12,035 nucleotides of DNA from CAZIOI01 sp964540855 (GTDB lineage: Bacteria; Patescibacteriota; UBA1384; DTJR01). The first letter of the stretch is position 1; each line of letters begins with the position of its first letter. This document shows positions 6,083-12,035 of this stretch, piece after piece. The position numbers were made by a program, and so were the translations under genes. The stretch covers positions 1 to 12,035 of the forward strand of contig CAZIOI010000017.1 in the NCBI GenBank assembly GCA_964540855.1. The letters run 5' to 3'. Below the pieces are notes generated by a model. The model was given only the letters and a program-made list of their open reading frames with translations, ran no database searches and was not told the DNA's origin.

Positions 6083-7965
6083 CACCTAGCGACTTTTTTG
6101 AACTTTTTAAGATTGTCGCTATCTTAATAGTCAGCGCCCTTAGCTTCTATCTACCTATCAAAGCAATTTCGAAAAATAGTGGATTAGCAGCAAAATTATC
6201 AGTTCCCGTTTCTGTCTCTATCCAGATTTTATTTGGCTATTTATTTTATTGTTTTGCAAAAATACAAGACTATCCATTTTATTATTTTTCGATTGTTCTC
6301 GTCATCAATGTAATAACAATAATCAGGTTCAGACCCATAGCAAAGCCGATAAAGGTCAAAGCCAACTGGAAAATTCTTGCAGGAATAATCATCCTAGTTT
6401 TAGCTACGGTTTACCGCTTCTTTTTCGATGGAATCACGAACGTAGCTCCAGGAGTAATCGACACCGCAAATCATATAAGCTTCTTATTTAAAGACCTTAA
6501 AACATATGGATATCTGAGCTTTCCGACCTATCCGCCAGGTTTTCATATCTTTATTTATCCCCTGACACTTATATCATCGCCGATATCACTTTACAGATTC
6601 ACAGGTCCGATAATTGGTCTCATCACGCTACTGTCAACCGTCCTTGTTTGCAAAGACATTTTTAAACATAGAATTTCAATTGTCGTCCTCGTTGCGTTGT
6701 TTTTATTGCCGATCTTCAATCAATTGATACTACAATTAATCGGATTTTTTCCTACCGCGTTGAGCTTTTTGTTCGTAGCCTTCCTACTGGTTATAGCCAC
6801 TGAACATAGAATATCCATAAGAACCAAATGGCTACTTTCCTTGATTGTCCTTATCGCTATGGCGATAACTATCCCCTACCTGACAGTCCAACTGATTCCC
6901 GGATTCGTCATGTTGCTAATTTTCAGCTTATTTAACTTCAAAAAAAGGGATCGTGATATCCATAAATCTATTGTTATACTAACGGTTGGACTAATTTTAA
7001 GCTTCGCCTTCGCTTTTATGCACGTTTATTTACAGGGTTCGATTCTTAAGCGGACATCCGGTTTTCCGGCTATAGAAACAGCTGTGTCTAGCAATGGCAG
7101 CTTAGTGGTTAAGACAACTTATCAACAAAAAGACAGCTTAATACAACACTTTCCGCCTTCAATTAAAAAAATAGCGGAACACCCCCTTGTAGGAGACTAT
7201 GTCTTGCCGATGGTCGTCACTGGGGCAGACATTATAAAAATAAAAAATATCAGAGAATTGAGCGGTACTTTATCAATAGGCGCATATGCTTTGATAGCGG
7301 TTGCCATAGCAACTATCATTATCAAACGGAAAGAAATAAATTTGGCCATTATCTCCGCCCTCGTGATTGTTTTCGGGTTATCGACCCAGACGGGAATACT
7401 CGAAATAAGCACATACCGCGGACGTAGCGGTTACTACATGCTTTTATTCTCCGCTATCCTAGTTGCAAGCTTGGTTGATTATTATTATACAAGTAAATAT
7501 CACAACCACTTATTGGCAATAACCGCATTATCAGTCGCAATATCGTTTACTTATCCGCCAATATATTACAGAGACTATTATCCAGAATATTTTGAGGCTA
7601 CTCAAAAAATCATTAACGAATACAGTGATAAAAGCATCCTGATTAAAACCAATAAATCAGCCCTCTCATACTTATCGCCAAGAATTAAAACCGAAAATCT
7701 AAACGGCAATACAGAACTGGACGGATGCGATTTGGATAAGTGTTTCTTAATGTTGGAGAAAAAATATTTATACCTCGACCCAATCCTATCTCAAAGATCG
7801 TATGCAGCAGATGAAGGGAACAGAAATTTTGATCAGTGGCAAGAACGCCAAGCAGAAATACAAGCAGACCTTACCGAGAAGATAAAATCAGATTCGTCTT
7901 TTGGCAATTTTAAGATCTATTTTGAGACAGATAACCTCGAGGTCTTTGAAATACCTAAAAACTGA
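6073..7965 (+). CDS. Large polytopic membrane protein, probable GT-C-like glycosyltransferase
   Basis: A 630-residue integral membrane protein. I count roughly 12 or more hydrophobic segments, including about 12-30, 44-60, 68-86, 100-118, 174-193, 201-222, 225-242, 252-272, 274-288, 298-318, 400-418, 423-440, 454-470 and 478-494, then a soluble C-terminal domain from about 500 to 630. The long loop after the fourth segment contains IDTANH (D130, H134) and YPPGFH (153-158). An acidic residue in the first outer loop followed by such His and Pro motifs is the pattern of GT-C enzymes and related DUF6541-like proteins, which take sugars from polyprenyl phosphate outside the membrane. A glycan polymerase is an alternative. 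The ATG at 6073 overlaps the preceding GT4 gene by 10 nt, so the two are co-translated. No firm family assignment is possible from motifs alone. Confidence 0.75.
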   Translation: MSMTPSDFFELFKIVAILIVSALSFYLPIKAISKNSGLAAKLSVPVSVSIQILFGYLFYCFAKIQDYPFYYFSIVLVINVITIIRFRPIAKPIKVKANWKILAGIIILVLATVYRFFFDGITNVAPGVIDTANHISFLFKDLKTYGYLSFPTYPPGFHIFIYPLTLISSPISLYRFTGPIIGLITLLSTVLVCKDIFKHRISIVVLVALFLLPIFNQLILQLIGFFPTALSFLFVAFLLVIATEHRISIRTKWLLSLIVLIAMAITIPYLTVQLIPGFVMLLIFSLFNFKKRDRDIHKSIVILTVGLILSFAFAFMHVYLQGSILKRTSGFPAIETAVSSNGSLVVKTTYQQKDSLIQHFPPSIKKIAEHPLVGDYVLPMVVTGADIIKIKNIRELSGTLSIGAYALIAVAIATIIIKRKEINLAIISALVIVFGLSTQTGILEISTYRGRSGYYMLLFSAILVASLVDYYYTSKYHNHLLAITALSVAISFTYPPIYYRDYYPEYFEATQKIINEYSDKSILIKTNKSALSYLSPRIKTENLNGNTELDGCDLDKCFLMLEKKYLYLDPILSQRSYAADEGNRNFDQWQERQAEIQADLTEKIKSDSSFGNFKIYFETDNLEVFEIPKN

Positions 7966-7981
7966 TTGCTAATTATGGATT

Positions 7982-9073
7982 CTAGAGCAAGGTCTTGGGT
8001 AGCTTGTACGATAAAACTATCTTGATTACCGTGTCGCTGACATTATCAACGACATATTCTCTTGGCGGATCCCATTTTGACTTCTGCTCAATTGCAAACT
8101 TGACACCGGACAAAATAATGTCTTTTTCACAACCTGTCAAAAAATTGCTGCCCGCCTCGGTTGTCTCAGGTCTCTCGGTAACATCACGAGTCGTTACAGA
8201 TGGTACACGAAAAATGGAACACTCTTCTTGTACAGTACCGCTGTCAGTTAAAACACAAAGAGCATTTTTTTCCATGTGGACGAAATCAAAAAGTCCAAAT
8301 GGCTCTGACATAACGATCCTCTTATCTGGTACAATGTCCAAGCTTTCGAGTCTTTTTCTCGTCCTGGGATGAATACTCCAGACCAAAGGGGCATCGTATT
8401 CGTTCACAAGTGCATTATATGCTCCCACAAAATTTTTGAGTCTTTTCGGATCATCAACATTCTCCGCCCTATGTAATGTCGCAAGAAAATATTTTTTTGG
8501 CAAAAGCGCAAGTTTCTCAAATATCTTGGAATCATCAATATCTTTCTGAAAATGGTCAAGAACCTCTTTTATCGGGTTACCGGTCACAAGGATCCTTTCG
8601 CCCGCAATTCCCTCCCTGATCAAATTCATCCTACTACGCTCCGTATAGGGCATTAGAACATCACTAGAGTGGTCTATAATGCGCCGGTTAACTTCCTCCG
8701 GGACCCTGTCGTCATAGCAACGATTGCCTGCTTCCATGTGGTAAACGGGAACACCCATTCGCTTCGCAATAATAGCTCCTACAGACGAATTAGTATCGCC
8801 TAATACTAAAAACCTATCTGGCTTTTCCTTTTCTATAATCTTCTCCAATTCGACCAGTATTTTACCGATCTGCTCGGCCGGTGTCCCGGTGGCACCGATA
8901 TAATAGTCCATCGGTCTTATATCCAGCTGCTTGAGAAATATATCGTTTAAATTCTCGTCATAATTTTGCCCCGTATGCACCATGATTTGATCGCAATACT
9001 TGTCTAACCTTTTGATAACCAAACTCAAACGAATTATTTCCGGTCTTGTACCTAATATAGTTAGTACTTTCAT
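7982..9073 (-). CDS. Non-hydrolysing UDP-HexNAc C2-epimerase, FnlC/WbjD/CapG-like
   Basis: Converts a UDP-2-acetamido sugar to its C2 epimer in the cytoplasm by transient UDP elimination. Its 363 residues carry the WecB-family motifs: GTRPE (8-12), HTGQNYD (33-39), GDTNS (92-96), HMEAGNRC (112-119), PEEVNRR (125-131), HRAEN (201-205), HPR (235-237), TDSGTVQEE (276-284) and TERPE (299-303). Residues equivalent to the E. coli WecB catalytic set appear as D93, E114, E126 and H201. The HMEAGNRC form and short insertions resemble FnlC/WbjD/CapG and WbvD, which act on 6-deoxy HexNAc (making UDP-L-FucNAc or UDP-L-QuiNAc), more than WecB/MnaA. The RmlD-type reductase two genes upstream supports this. 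The start at 9073 has a good GGGGAG site. It is last in the minus-strand operon and ends 16 nt from the convergent membrane protein gene. Confidence 0.88.
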   Translation of the reverse strand: MKVLTILGTRPEIIRLSLVIKRLDKYCDQIMVHTGQNYDENLNDIFLKQLDIRPMDYYIGATGTPAEQIGKILVELEKIIEKEKPDRFLVLGDTNSSVGAIIAKRMGVPVYHMEAGNRCYDDRVPEEVNRRIIDHSSDVLMPYTERSRMNLIREGIAGERILVTGNPIKEVLDHFQKDIDDSKIFEKLALLPKKYFLATLHRAENVDDPKRLKNFVGAYNALVNEYDAPLVWSIHPRTRKRLESLDIVPDKRIVMSEPFGLFDFVHMEKNALCVLTDSGTVQEECSIFRVPSVTTRDVTERPETTEAGSNFLTGCEKDIILSGVKFAIEQKSKWDPPREYVVDNVSDTVIKIVLSYKLPKTLL

Positions 9074-9115
9074 TTATTCTCCCCTTTCCGCTTGTTGACC
9101 TATGACTTTTTTTAT

Positions 9116-10117
9116 TTAATTTTTTTTAGCCAATATAACGCAACCCTCCGCCAATAATTCATCCTTAACTGGCCCAGAGAGAAAGTCGGCATAATCTCTA
9201 ACTGTATTTTTTACCCAGTCAGGTAGCTTTTTAGTCCGAGATCCGAAATGGCTATTTAGCAGATTAGAGTAAGGACTATCCGAACCATCAGTGCGGAAAA
9301 CTACACACTTTCTAAACGAATATTTGGCTGCAACGTTGCTAAAATAGCTCTTCTTGAACATCCACTTATCATCTATTTTTTGAAAAAACTTATTTGATTT
9401 GTCTGGGTTACTCATTCTTTCCCAGCGAGAGACAAAATGCCTAAATACAAGCTGATCATAAGGGTGAAGCCATTTGAACCGCCTGTCCTGAATAATTGCC
9501 TTATAAATCAGGCGCATTATTTTGTTGCCTTCTTCGAATGGTTCGAAAAATATCGCCACCCCTCCGGGTTTTAAAATCCGCTCACAAGCCTTCAGTGATT
9601 TTTCGGGATCAAAAAGATGGTGCAAGACAGCAGCCCCTACGATTAAATCAAAACTATCCTTTTTGAAGTCAAGTTTTTCTGCATTTAGCTGAAGAATATC
9701 GGCTCTGTTTTTGTCAGGTGTTTTCTCGAGCATTTCTTTTAAGACAACTAGCATCGGTAAAGACAAATCACTAGCTATAACGTGACTTTTAGGAAAAAGC
9801 TCAAGAAGAGGAAATGTAGTACTACCAAAGCCACAGCCAACATCAAATATTAAAAGTTTCTCCTCCCTCCTGGAGAAACCCGCTATATCAAGAGCTTTGG
9901 ATATTTGTTCTTTATAGAAACCAGTCATATCAAAACTGTTGGCCTGAGCACGAACTTTTTTCATACTTAAATAATGGCTAGTCATGAACTTGCTCATCTC
10001 CCTCTTGGAGTACTTCGGAGAATAAAAACCCAAACTAGTTCCGTCTTTGCTCTTAGCTTCCAGCAAATGATGCTTAAAAATATTTTGAACTGACAGGGGG
10101 CTTGCTTTACTATCCAT
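9116..10117 (-). CDS. Class I SAM-dependent methyltransferase
   Basis: A 333-residue methyltransferase, probably methylating a sugar or glycan made by this locus. The Rossmann core runs from about 86 to 195: motif I LIFDVGCGFGST (89-100), the acidic D117 after strand 2, LNAEKLDF (144-151), DLIVGAAVLHHLFDP (157-171, the strand 4 motif of UbiE/COQ5-like enzymes) and RILKPGGVAIFFEP (180-193). The first 80 residues form a basic, helical cap and the last 140 a charged domain that may bind the substrate. Its ATG overlaps the stop of the reductase gene by 8 nt, so translation is probably coupled, with only a weak GAGAG upstream. The 2-epimerase gene starts 42 nt after its end. The placement between two enzymes of one sugar pathway suggests a methylated deoxy-HexNAc, but O-, N- or carboxyl-methylation cannot be told apart. 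Confidence 0.85.
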   Translation of the reverse strand: MDSKASPLSVQNIFKHHLLEAKSKDGTSLGFYSPKYSKREMSKFMTSHYLSMKKVRAQANSFDMTGFYKEQISKALDIAGFSRREEKLLIFDVGCGFGSTTFPLLELFPKSHVIASDLSLPMLVVLKEMLEKTPDKNRADILQLNAEKLDFKKDSFDLIVGAAVLHHLFDPEKSLKACERILKPGGVAIFFEPFEEGNKIMRLIYKAIIQDRRFKWLHPYDQLVFRHFVSRWERMSNPDKSNKFFQKIDDKWMFKKSYFSNVAAKYSFRKCVVFRTDGSDSPYSNLLNSHFGSRTKKLPDWVKNTVRDYADFLSGPVKDELLAEGCVILAKKN

Positions 10118-11033
10118 TGCTCTCTAGTATATTTGATTGATAGATAGCCAATTCCTTGATCATTTCTTCTATCGTCGGAATTTTTTTATAACCTGAAGCT
10201 TTCCAAATTTTTTCATTCATTTTTGGATTTTCAGTTCTCAGCGTCCTATCGACAATCTTGGGGGCGTCAACTGATTTTATTTTGATGTCTTCTCTGCCAA
10301 AATTCTTGGCAAAGCACCCAAGAAGGTCTGATTTGGAAATCTCATTCGCTGGTATAACATGCTGAAGATGTCCGAGTTCCAAATCATTCTTGATTATACC
10401 AGCGCTAAGTTTGGCAAACTGCAGTGTTGTGACGCCATTCCAAATGTGGTTTTTATACCCGTTTAGCTTGGCGTTTTTTGGATTCGATAGAAACCAATCT
10501 AAAAGAGATAGATGGGCGGCGCGCTCAGGTCCTATAATTGAGCAACGAAGATGATAAATGTTTTCAAAATATGCCTCCCCCAAACTCTTGGTTTTACCGT
10601 ATACGTCAAGCGCATCATGCAAATCAGATTCTACATATTTGCCTTTTTCGCCGGAATAAACACAATCAGTCGCTATCTGAATGACTTTAGCACCAAGCTC
10701 TCCCGCGGCACGCGAAAGATAATGTGGAAACAGCGCGTTTATACGAAGGGCTCTTTCGGTCTCTGACGCATTGTCGTCGTGGATATAGGGTTTTATGACT
10801 CCAATGGCGTTAACAACCCAACTGACGCCGCTGAGAGCTTTTTTAAGCGTCTTGATATCTGCGTACTCAACGTCAAGCTCAATGATATCGCACTTATATT
10901 TTTTAAATTGACTTGCTTCTTTTTTATTACGCACCGTGGTAACTAAGTCAAAGTTCTTCTCTTTTGCAAAAACGTCCAGAATCATCGATCCCAGCATTCC
11001 GCCTACACCTAAAACAGCTACTTTTTGTCTCAT
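10110..11033 (-). CDS. RmlD-type SDR reductase (dTDP-4-dehydrorhamnose reductase family)
   Basis: A 307-residue NAD(P)H-dependent reductase of 4-keto-6-deoxy nucleotide sugars. Motifs: the Rossmann loop VLGVGGMLGS (7-16), VVNAIGVIKP (73-82), the RmlD-type TDCVYSG (122-128), the catalytic YGKTK (Y145, K149) and RCSIIG (163-168). Paired with an FnlC/WbvD-like 2-epimerase in the same operon, it is best explained as the 4-reductase of a UDP-L-RhaNAc/L-QuiNAc route (the role of WbvR in Vibrio cholerae O37); the generic alternative is dTDP-L-rhamnose synthesis, for which RmlA, B and C are not seen. I chose the ATG at 11033, which has AAAGGAG 4 nt upstream; a TTG at 11051 would add six residues and bury that site. 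It heads the minus-strand operon, just downstream of a terminator-like hairpin and a candidate promoter, and overlaps the methyltransferase start by 8 nt. Confidence 0.85.
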   Translation of the reverse strand: MRQKVAVLGVGGMLGSMILDVFAKEKNFDLVTTVRNKKEASQFKKYKCDIIELDVEYADIKTLKKALSGVSWVVNAIGVIKPYIHDDNASETERALRINALFPHYLSRAAGELGAKVIQIATDCVYSGEKGKYVESDLHDALDVYGKTKSLGEAYFENIYHLRCSIIGPERAAHLSLLDWFLSNPKNAKLNGYKNHIWNGVTTLQFAKLSAGIIKNDLELGHLQHVIPANEISKSDLLGCFAKNFGREDIKIKSVDAPKIVDRTLRTENPKMNEKIWKASGYKKIPTIEEMIKELAIYQSNILESNG

Positions 11034-11049
11034 AAAGCTCCTTTCGATC

Positions 11050-11078
11050 AATGTAGCAAAAAGGCTATCGTCGGTAAA
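11050..11078 (-). promoter_or_regulatory. Candidate promoter of the reductase-methyltransferase-epimerase operon
   Basis: On the minus strand TTTACC (11078-11073), 17 nt, then TACATT (11055-11050). The match is moderate but the position fits: directly after the hairpin that follows the HAD gene and just before the Shine-Dalgarno site AAGGAG and the ATG at 11033. The leader would be short, about 10 nt. Confidence 0.35.
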
Positions 11079-11080
11079 GC

Positions 11081-11109
11081 AGCGGGAGCGGCACGTGGCC
11101 GCTCCCGCT
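11081..11109 (-). terminator. GC-rich hairpin at the end of the HAD gene, terminator-like
   Basis: A perfect 12-bp stem, AGCGGGAGCGGC paired with GCCGCTCCCGCT, encloses the 5-nt loop ACGTG. It begins within the TAA stop codon of the HAD gene. Reading minus, only CTTT follows the stem, with a TTTTT about 20 nt further on, so it lacks the usual immediate U tract. It may work as a U-poor terminator or an mRNA 3'-end stabiliser. Confidence 0.65.
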
Positions 11110-11714
11110 TAAAGTCCGAAGCTACGCAAGAAACCCTCAAGTCGGGGGGTATCTTCGAACCGGTGTCCGTGAATACCGCTGCCGTTAGCAGCCGAAATAT
11201 TCCCCGGACTGTCGTCGACGAATAGCACCTCCGCTGGCACAACATCATGTCCCTGTTTACGAAGCCATTTGTCTACAATTGCCTGGCAGACTCCATAGTC
11301 AGCCTTCAGGCAATGTTCCTCGTCGGAACGCCAAACGGCCATAGCAACTTCATCAGCTCGGAAAAGCTCTAGGTAGCGATCGAACTCGACCGGTATCGTA
11401 TTAGTAACCAGATAGACAGGAATCCCTATGTTGAGAATAATCTCATATACATCCTGTCTCAGTCCCGTTATGTGACAAGTGTGAGCTGTGCGTAGGTCAT
11501 TCTCTGAGATATCTACTTGCCACCCTATCCGCAGCAAGTCCCAGTACTGCTGCTGGTTGATTTCCCCGCGGGCGAGACGAATGTAATCAGCTCGACCGAA
11601 ATACAGATCAGCTTTATCTGGAGATACGCCCAACTTAGTTAGGCGAGCACTTGTCAGTGCTTGGTTTGCGCAAACAAGCACCCCTCCAACATCACAGAGC
11701 ACGACCTTGATCAT
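11109..11714 (-). CDS. HAD-superfamily hydrolase (YihX/epoxide-hydrolase-N-like subgroup)
   Basis: A 201-residue cytoplasmic HAD-fold protein, probably a phosphatase of a small phosphorylated metabolite. Motif I is CDVGGVL (7-13) with nucleophile D8. The usual second Asp at +2 is Gly10, as in the FDxGGVL subgroup. A helical cap follows (about 15-85); motif II is VTNT in the middle, the conserved Lys lies in CLKADYG, and motif IV is VLFVDDSPGN with the Asp pair. I chose the ATG at 11714 because GGAGG lies 6 nt upstream and motif I then sits at the N-terminus, as usual; a longer frame reaching 11891 adds a low-complexity stretch with no family resemblance. The start is 1 nt after the stop of the preceding small frame, indicating coupled translation. 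Its base composition is nearer the GC-rich flanks than the glycan genes. A link to glycan synthesis is not shown. Confidence 0.82.
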   Translation of the reverse strand: MIKVVLCDVGGVLVCANQALTSARLTKLGVSPDKADLYFGRADYIRLARGEINQQQYWDLLRIGWQVDISENDLRTAHTCHITGLRQDVYEIILNIGIPVYLVTNTIPVEFDRYLELFRADEVAMAVWRSDEEHCLKADYGVCQAIVDKWLRKQGHDVVPAEVLFVDDSPGNISAANGSGIHGHRFEDTPRLEGFLRSFGL

Positions 11715-11715
11715 C

Positions 11716-11901
11716 CTACACCTCCGTGAGCCACCCGAGGCCGTGAGGACCAAGAGCTGCGCGGAAGAGGTGGCCGATGCTATACTCGACCGCCTCCCCA
11801 GAAAGAGGAGTGTGCAGCCCGCACGGGTCGAGTCCGCCGTCGGGAGCAAACTCGAACATGATGGGGCTCCTGCCCTCCGCTCGACGAGCAATCGCCACCA
11901 T
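11716..11901 (-). CDS. Small frame of unknown function, probably 5'-truncated
   Basis: I do not recognise this 61-residue product. It ends in TAG at 11718-11716, one base before the HAD start, so the two are probably one operon with coupled translation; the HAD Shine-Dalgarno site lies inside its last codons. ATG at 11901 has no ribosome-binding site, while ATG at 11859 has AGGAG 7 nt upstream and would give 47 residues (MFEFAPDGG...). However, the same frame stays open further upstream to 11982 with strongly GC-ending codons (about 23 of 27 third positions by my count), as expected of real coding sequence, and is stopped only by TGA at 11985-11983, where the sequence turns AT-rich. The most likely reading is the C-terminal part of a longer gene cut by an insertion or a sequence join. 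No membrane segment or known motif is visible. Confidence 0.5.
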   Translation of the reverse strand: MVAIARRAEGRSPIMFEFAPDGGLDPCGLHTPLSGEAVEYSIGHLFRAALGPHGLGWLTEV

Positions 11902-11980
11902 CTTACGGTTGAGCGGCTGGCCCTCGCTGTCGAGCTCGCCGTCTCGGATGCGCAGGCCTGTGCGCCGCGTCTCGATTTTG

Positions 11981-12035
11981 TGTCAAGTACCCATTTTTTA
12001 GACAGGTTGTCTGCGTGTTAGTTTATTTTTCAAAT
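11981..12035. other. AT-rich right edge, possible mobile-element end or junction
   Basis: The composition changes abruptly from GC-rich coding to AT-rich sequence near 11980. The first 24 bases, 11981-12004, begin TGTC and end GACA, and an AGACA-GGT-TGTCT inverted repeat spans 12000-12012. TGT...ACA edges are typical of several insertion-sequence and integrase-type ends, but only 55 bases are visible and no transposase is seen. Confidence 0.25.

Noticed and set aside
7197..7412. 71-codon hydrophobic minus-strand frame opposite the membrane protein gene.
   Set aside because: Antisense of hydrophobic codons often reads as hydrophobic; there is no ribosome-binding site or context supporting a gene.
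11034..11051. TTG start at 11051 for the reductase, adding six residues.
   Set aside because: It would place the AAAGGAG site inside the coding region. The ATG at 11033 starts directly before the Rossmann strand.
11715..11891. 59-residue N-terminal extension of the HAD protein from 11891.
   Set aside because: HAD motif I should lie near the N-terminus, GGAGG sits 6 nt before the ATG at 11714, and the extension is low-complexity and overlaps another frame.

Overview
The window is a mosaic. Both ends are GC-rich (about 60% in the lines I counted) and carry minus-strand genes with good Shine-Dalgarno sites. The centre, roughly 1440 to 11040, is AT-rich (down to about 22% GC in one counted line, elsewhere visibly 35-45%). 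It is a surface-glycan locus: sugar-nucleotide enzymes, three glycosyltransferases and a large multi-membrane protein. Gene structure, Shine-Dalgarno sites and enzyme families are bacterial. A candidate-phylum bacterium such as Patescibacteria/CPR is a reasonable guess from the GT2/DUF2304/GT4/large membrane protein mix, but the sequence alone does not settle taxonomy. I see no rRNA, tRNA, CRISPR array, transposase or complete mobile element.

Layout. (1) 1-1425, minus: a 475-codon open frame that runs off the left edge, of unknown function, with an Asn-Gly repeat linker. (2) 1426-1666: a divergent intergenic region with candidate promoters on both strands and two inverted repeats. (3) 1667-3654, plus: GalE-like SDR epimerase, GT2 glycosyltransferase and a DUF2304 membrane protein. 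(4) 3647-4822, minus: a GT4 glycosyltransferase, convergent with the previous unit. (5) 4904-7965, plus: a second GT4 overlapping a 630-residue polytopic protein, probably GT-C-like. (6) 11033-7982, minus: an RmlD-type reductase, a SAM methyltransferase and an FnlC/WbjD-type UDP-HexNAc 2-epimerase, forming one operon. (7) 11081-11109: a strong GC hairpin. (8) 11714-11109, minus: a HAD-superfamily phosphatase-like gene, coupled to a small upstream frame (11716-11901) that looks cut off near 11985, where composition changes again.

How the genes fit together. The RmlD-type reductase and the FnlC-type 2-epimerase match the last two steps of the UDP-L-RhaNAc/UDP-L-QuiNAc (WbvR/WbvD) or UDP-L-FucNAc pathways. 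The first enzyme, the FnlA/WbvB/CapE dehydratase-epimerase, is not in the window. The methyltransferase between them may methylate this sugar or the finished glycan. The GalE-like enzyme would supply a C4-epimerised hexose or HexNAc. GT2 plus DUF2304 could act at the membrane on polyprenyl phosphate, the GT4 enzymes would extend the chain in the cytoplasm, and the polytopic protein may use a lipid-linked sugar. No flippase, polymerase or initiating phosphoglycosyltransferase is present, so this is only part of a locus.

Two general observations stand out. Three genes at the head of AT-rich transcription units (1667, 4822 minus, 4904) lack Shine-Dalgarno sites and have a -10-like hexamer exactly 6 nt before the ATG, suggesting leaderless mRNAs. 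The genes at 1425, 9073, 11033, 11714 and possibly 11859 have clear Shine-Dalgarno sites. The composition steps could mean a horizontally acquired glycan island or an assembly join; the tidy terminator-promoter-gene order at 11109-11033 favours real contiguity on the right.
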